A DNA stretch of 64,000 nt from Stenotrophomonas maltophilia (lineage in GTDB: Bacteria; Pseudomonadota; Gammaproteobacteria; Xanthomonadales; Xanthomonadaceae): NCBI RefSeq assembly GCF_002799245.1, contig NZ_NEQV01000002.1, forward strand, positions 620,001 through 684,000, given 5' to 3'. The notes beneath the pieces are model-generated. The model searched no databases. It was not told the DNA's origin and saw nothing but the letters and a program-made list of their open reading frames with translations. This document shows, one piece after another, positions 63,061-64,000 of this stretch (positions are counted from its first letter, which is position 1; each line of letters starts with the position of its first letter). The position numbers were made by a program, and so were the translations under genes.

Positions 63061-63633
63061 TCATTTCGCGTCGAACTTCACGATCGTGCTGATCGCGGTG
63101 TCGTCCGGGATGGTCTTGGTATCGGCCCAGTCACCGCCGCCGACGCCGAAGTCCAGGCGCTTGACCGTGGCCTTGCCGGTCAGCACCGGCTGGGTGCCCG
63201 GCTTCCAGGTGAAGGTCAGGGTGACCGGCTTGCTGACGCCGCGCAGTTCCAGGGTGCCATCGGCGGCGAACTGGTCGTTGCCCACGGCGCGGAAGCCCTT
63301 GGCGGTATAACGCGCCGTGGCGAACTTGCCGACATTGAAGAAATCGGCGCCCTGCAGGGTCGAGTCACGGTCGCTGTTGCCGCTCTTGGCACCGGCCAGC
63401 GGGATCACCACGTCCAGCGAGCCGGCGGCCGGGTTGGCCGGGTCGAAGCTGAGCTTGGTCGCAAAGCCCGGGAAGCTGCCGGTGAACACTTCGCCGTCGT
63501 ACTTGGTGGCGAACACCAGGATCGAGCCGGCACCGGGAGCCTGCGCGTAGTCTGCGGCGAGCACCGGGGCAGTGGCCAGCATGCCGGCCAGGGCGGCGGC
63601 CACGGCGGCCGGAGTGGTCAGTTTCAGGTTCAT
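63061..63633 (-). CDS. YceI-family periplasmic protein
   Basis: 190 residues with signal peptide (about 1-27, cut near PVLAADYAQ). YceI lipocalin-like fold: VFATKYDGEVFTGSFPGFAT, the LDVVIPLAGAKSGNSDRDST block, and KPVTLTFTWKPGTQPVLTGK near the C terminus. The family binds long isoprenoids. Its usual neighbour is a cytochrome b561, and one lies just upstream here, 3 bp before the start on the same strand. Confidence 0.93.
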   Translation of the reverse strand: MNLKLTTPAAVAAALAGMLATAPVLAADYAQAPGAGSILVFATKYDGEVFTGSFPGFATKLSFDPANPAAGSLDVVIPLAGAKSGNSDRDSTLQGADFFNVGKFATARYTAKGFRAVGNDQFAADGTLELRGVSKPVTLTFTWKPGTQPVLTGKATVKRLDFGVGGGDWADTKTIPDDTAISTIVKFDAK

Positions 63634-63636
63634 CGG

Positions 63637-64000
63637 TCAGTCCTTCTGAGGGGAGGCGAGCCAGCCGCGCGGCAACATGCGGGACAGCGTTGCATCGCGC
63701 TGGAACAGGTGGTGGTAGAAGGCAGCGCCGGCATGGGCCAGCACCACCGCGATCAACAGCCAGAAGCCGTATTCGTGGAGGGCATGGGACACCGCGACGA
63801 CCTGCGGGTCGGGGCCGCTCAGTTTGGGCACGTCGACCAGGCCGAACCAGCGGAACGGGCGCAGGCCACTGGCCGAATCGTACAGCCAGCCCGACAGCGG
63901 GATGGCGAACATCAGTACATAGAGCAGCACGTGGGTGGCGCTGGCGATGCGTTCCTGCCAGCTGGGCACGCCCGGCACCGGCTTCGGTGCACCGGCATAC
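63637..64000 (-). CDS. Cytochrome b561-family protein, 3' portion
   Basis: The frame is open to the window edge (upstream residues YAGAPKPVPGVPSWQERIAS are continuous), so the N terminus is missing; about 120 residues remain. Three TM helices are visible. Heme-ligand His are in SATHVLLYVLMFAIPLSGWL, SHALHEYGFWLLIAVVLAHA and FYHHLFQ. It is a di-heme inner-membrane electron carrier paired with YceI in an operon. Confidence 0.9.
   Translation of the reverse strand, partial: YAGAPKPVPGVPSWQERIASATHVLLYVLMFAIPLSGWLYDSASGLRPFRWFGLVDVPKLSGPDPQVVAVSHALHEYGFWLLIAVVLAHAGAAFYHHLFQRDATLSRMLPRGWLASPQKD

Overview
The window is high-GC gammaproteobacterial DNA with almost no non-coding space outside repeat-filled gaps. 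The gene order (gshB and tonB beside pilGHIJ-chpA; metX-metB-hom behind a SAM riboswitch) and the many GTAG-tagged short palindromes (SMAG-type REPs) point to Stenotrophomonas, most likely the S. maltophilia complex. This assignment is by recognition only; no search was run. No prophage, IS element, CRISPR array, tRNA or rRNA was seen.

Layout. 1-5.7 kb: the end of an unrecognised gene, a two-domain glycosyltransferase, PBP1B and a small lipoprotein. 6.2-9 kb: a YoaA/DinG-type iron-sulphur helicase and tsaB. 9.4-11.3 kb: a TonB-like protein and gshB. 11.5-23.5 kb: the Chp chemosensory cluster for twitching motility (pilG, pilH, pilI, pilJ, a 2242-residue chpA, a CheB-like gene without its catalytic Ser and Asp, and chpC; no CheR/PilK). 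23.6-28.8 kb: rsmE-bioA facing away from nudE-cysQ-mazG-ynfA and a DUF962 gene. 28.9-31.9 kb: gcvT, gcvH and a lysine-rich histone H1-like gene. 31.9-38.6 kb: a LysR/SDR pair, a beta-lactamase-fold hydrolase, an NTP/NDP-antiporter-like carrier and small proteins. 38.6-42.8 kb: fadE and an alpha/beta hydrolase, divergent from a TetR gene whose probable operators cover the hydrolase promoter. 42.9-48 kb: a TonB-dependent receptor, an outer-membrane protein and hslO. 48-56.3 kb: mtgA, a polyprenyl-phosphate-type glycosyltransferase, a CBS protein, an AsmA protein, a hemolysin III family protein, prfC and an M23 peptidase. 56.4-60 kb: SAM-I riboswitch plus metX-metB-hom. 60-64 kb: an alpha/beta hydrolase, sdaA, a glutaredoxin-like gene, yceI and a truncated cytochrome b561.

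The most unusual material is in the gaps. Three palindrome families share them: SMAG elements (single, paired, and one 37-bp-period tandem array); a 39-41 bp GGGGTC...GACCCC hairpin (five copies, three in a 51-bp-period array); and a long nested inverted repeat of about 120-330 bp (six copies). In the long family the 23-27 bp outer arms differ between copies but stay complementary within each copy, which looks like structural covariation. The head of this element abuts gene 3' ends in four of six cases.

Other points of interest are the matched loss of both adaptation enzymes in the Chp cluster, and a promoter for the hydrolase-fadE operon in which paired operators overlap the -10 and -35 boxes and the transcript is predicted to be leaderless.
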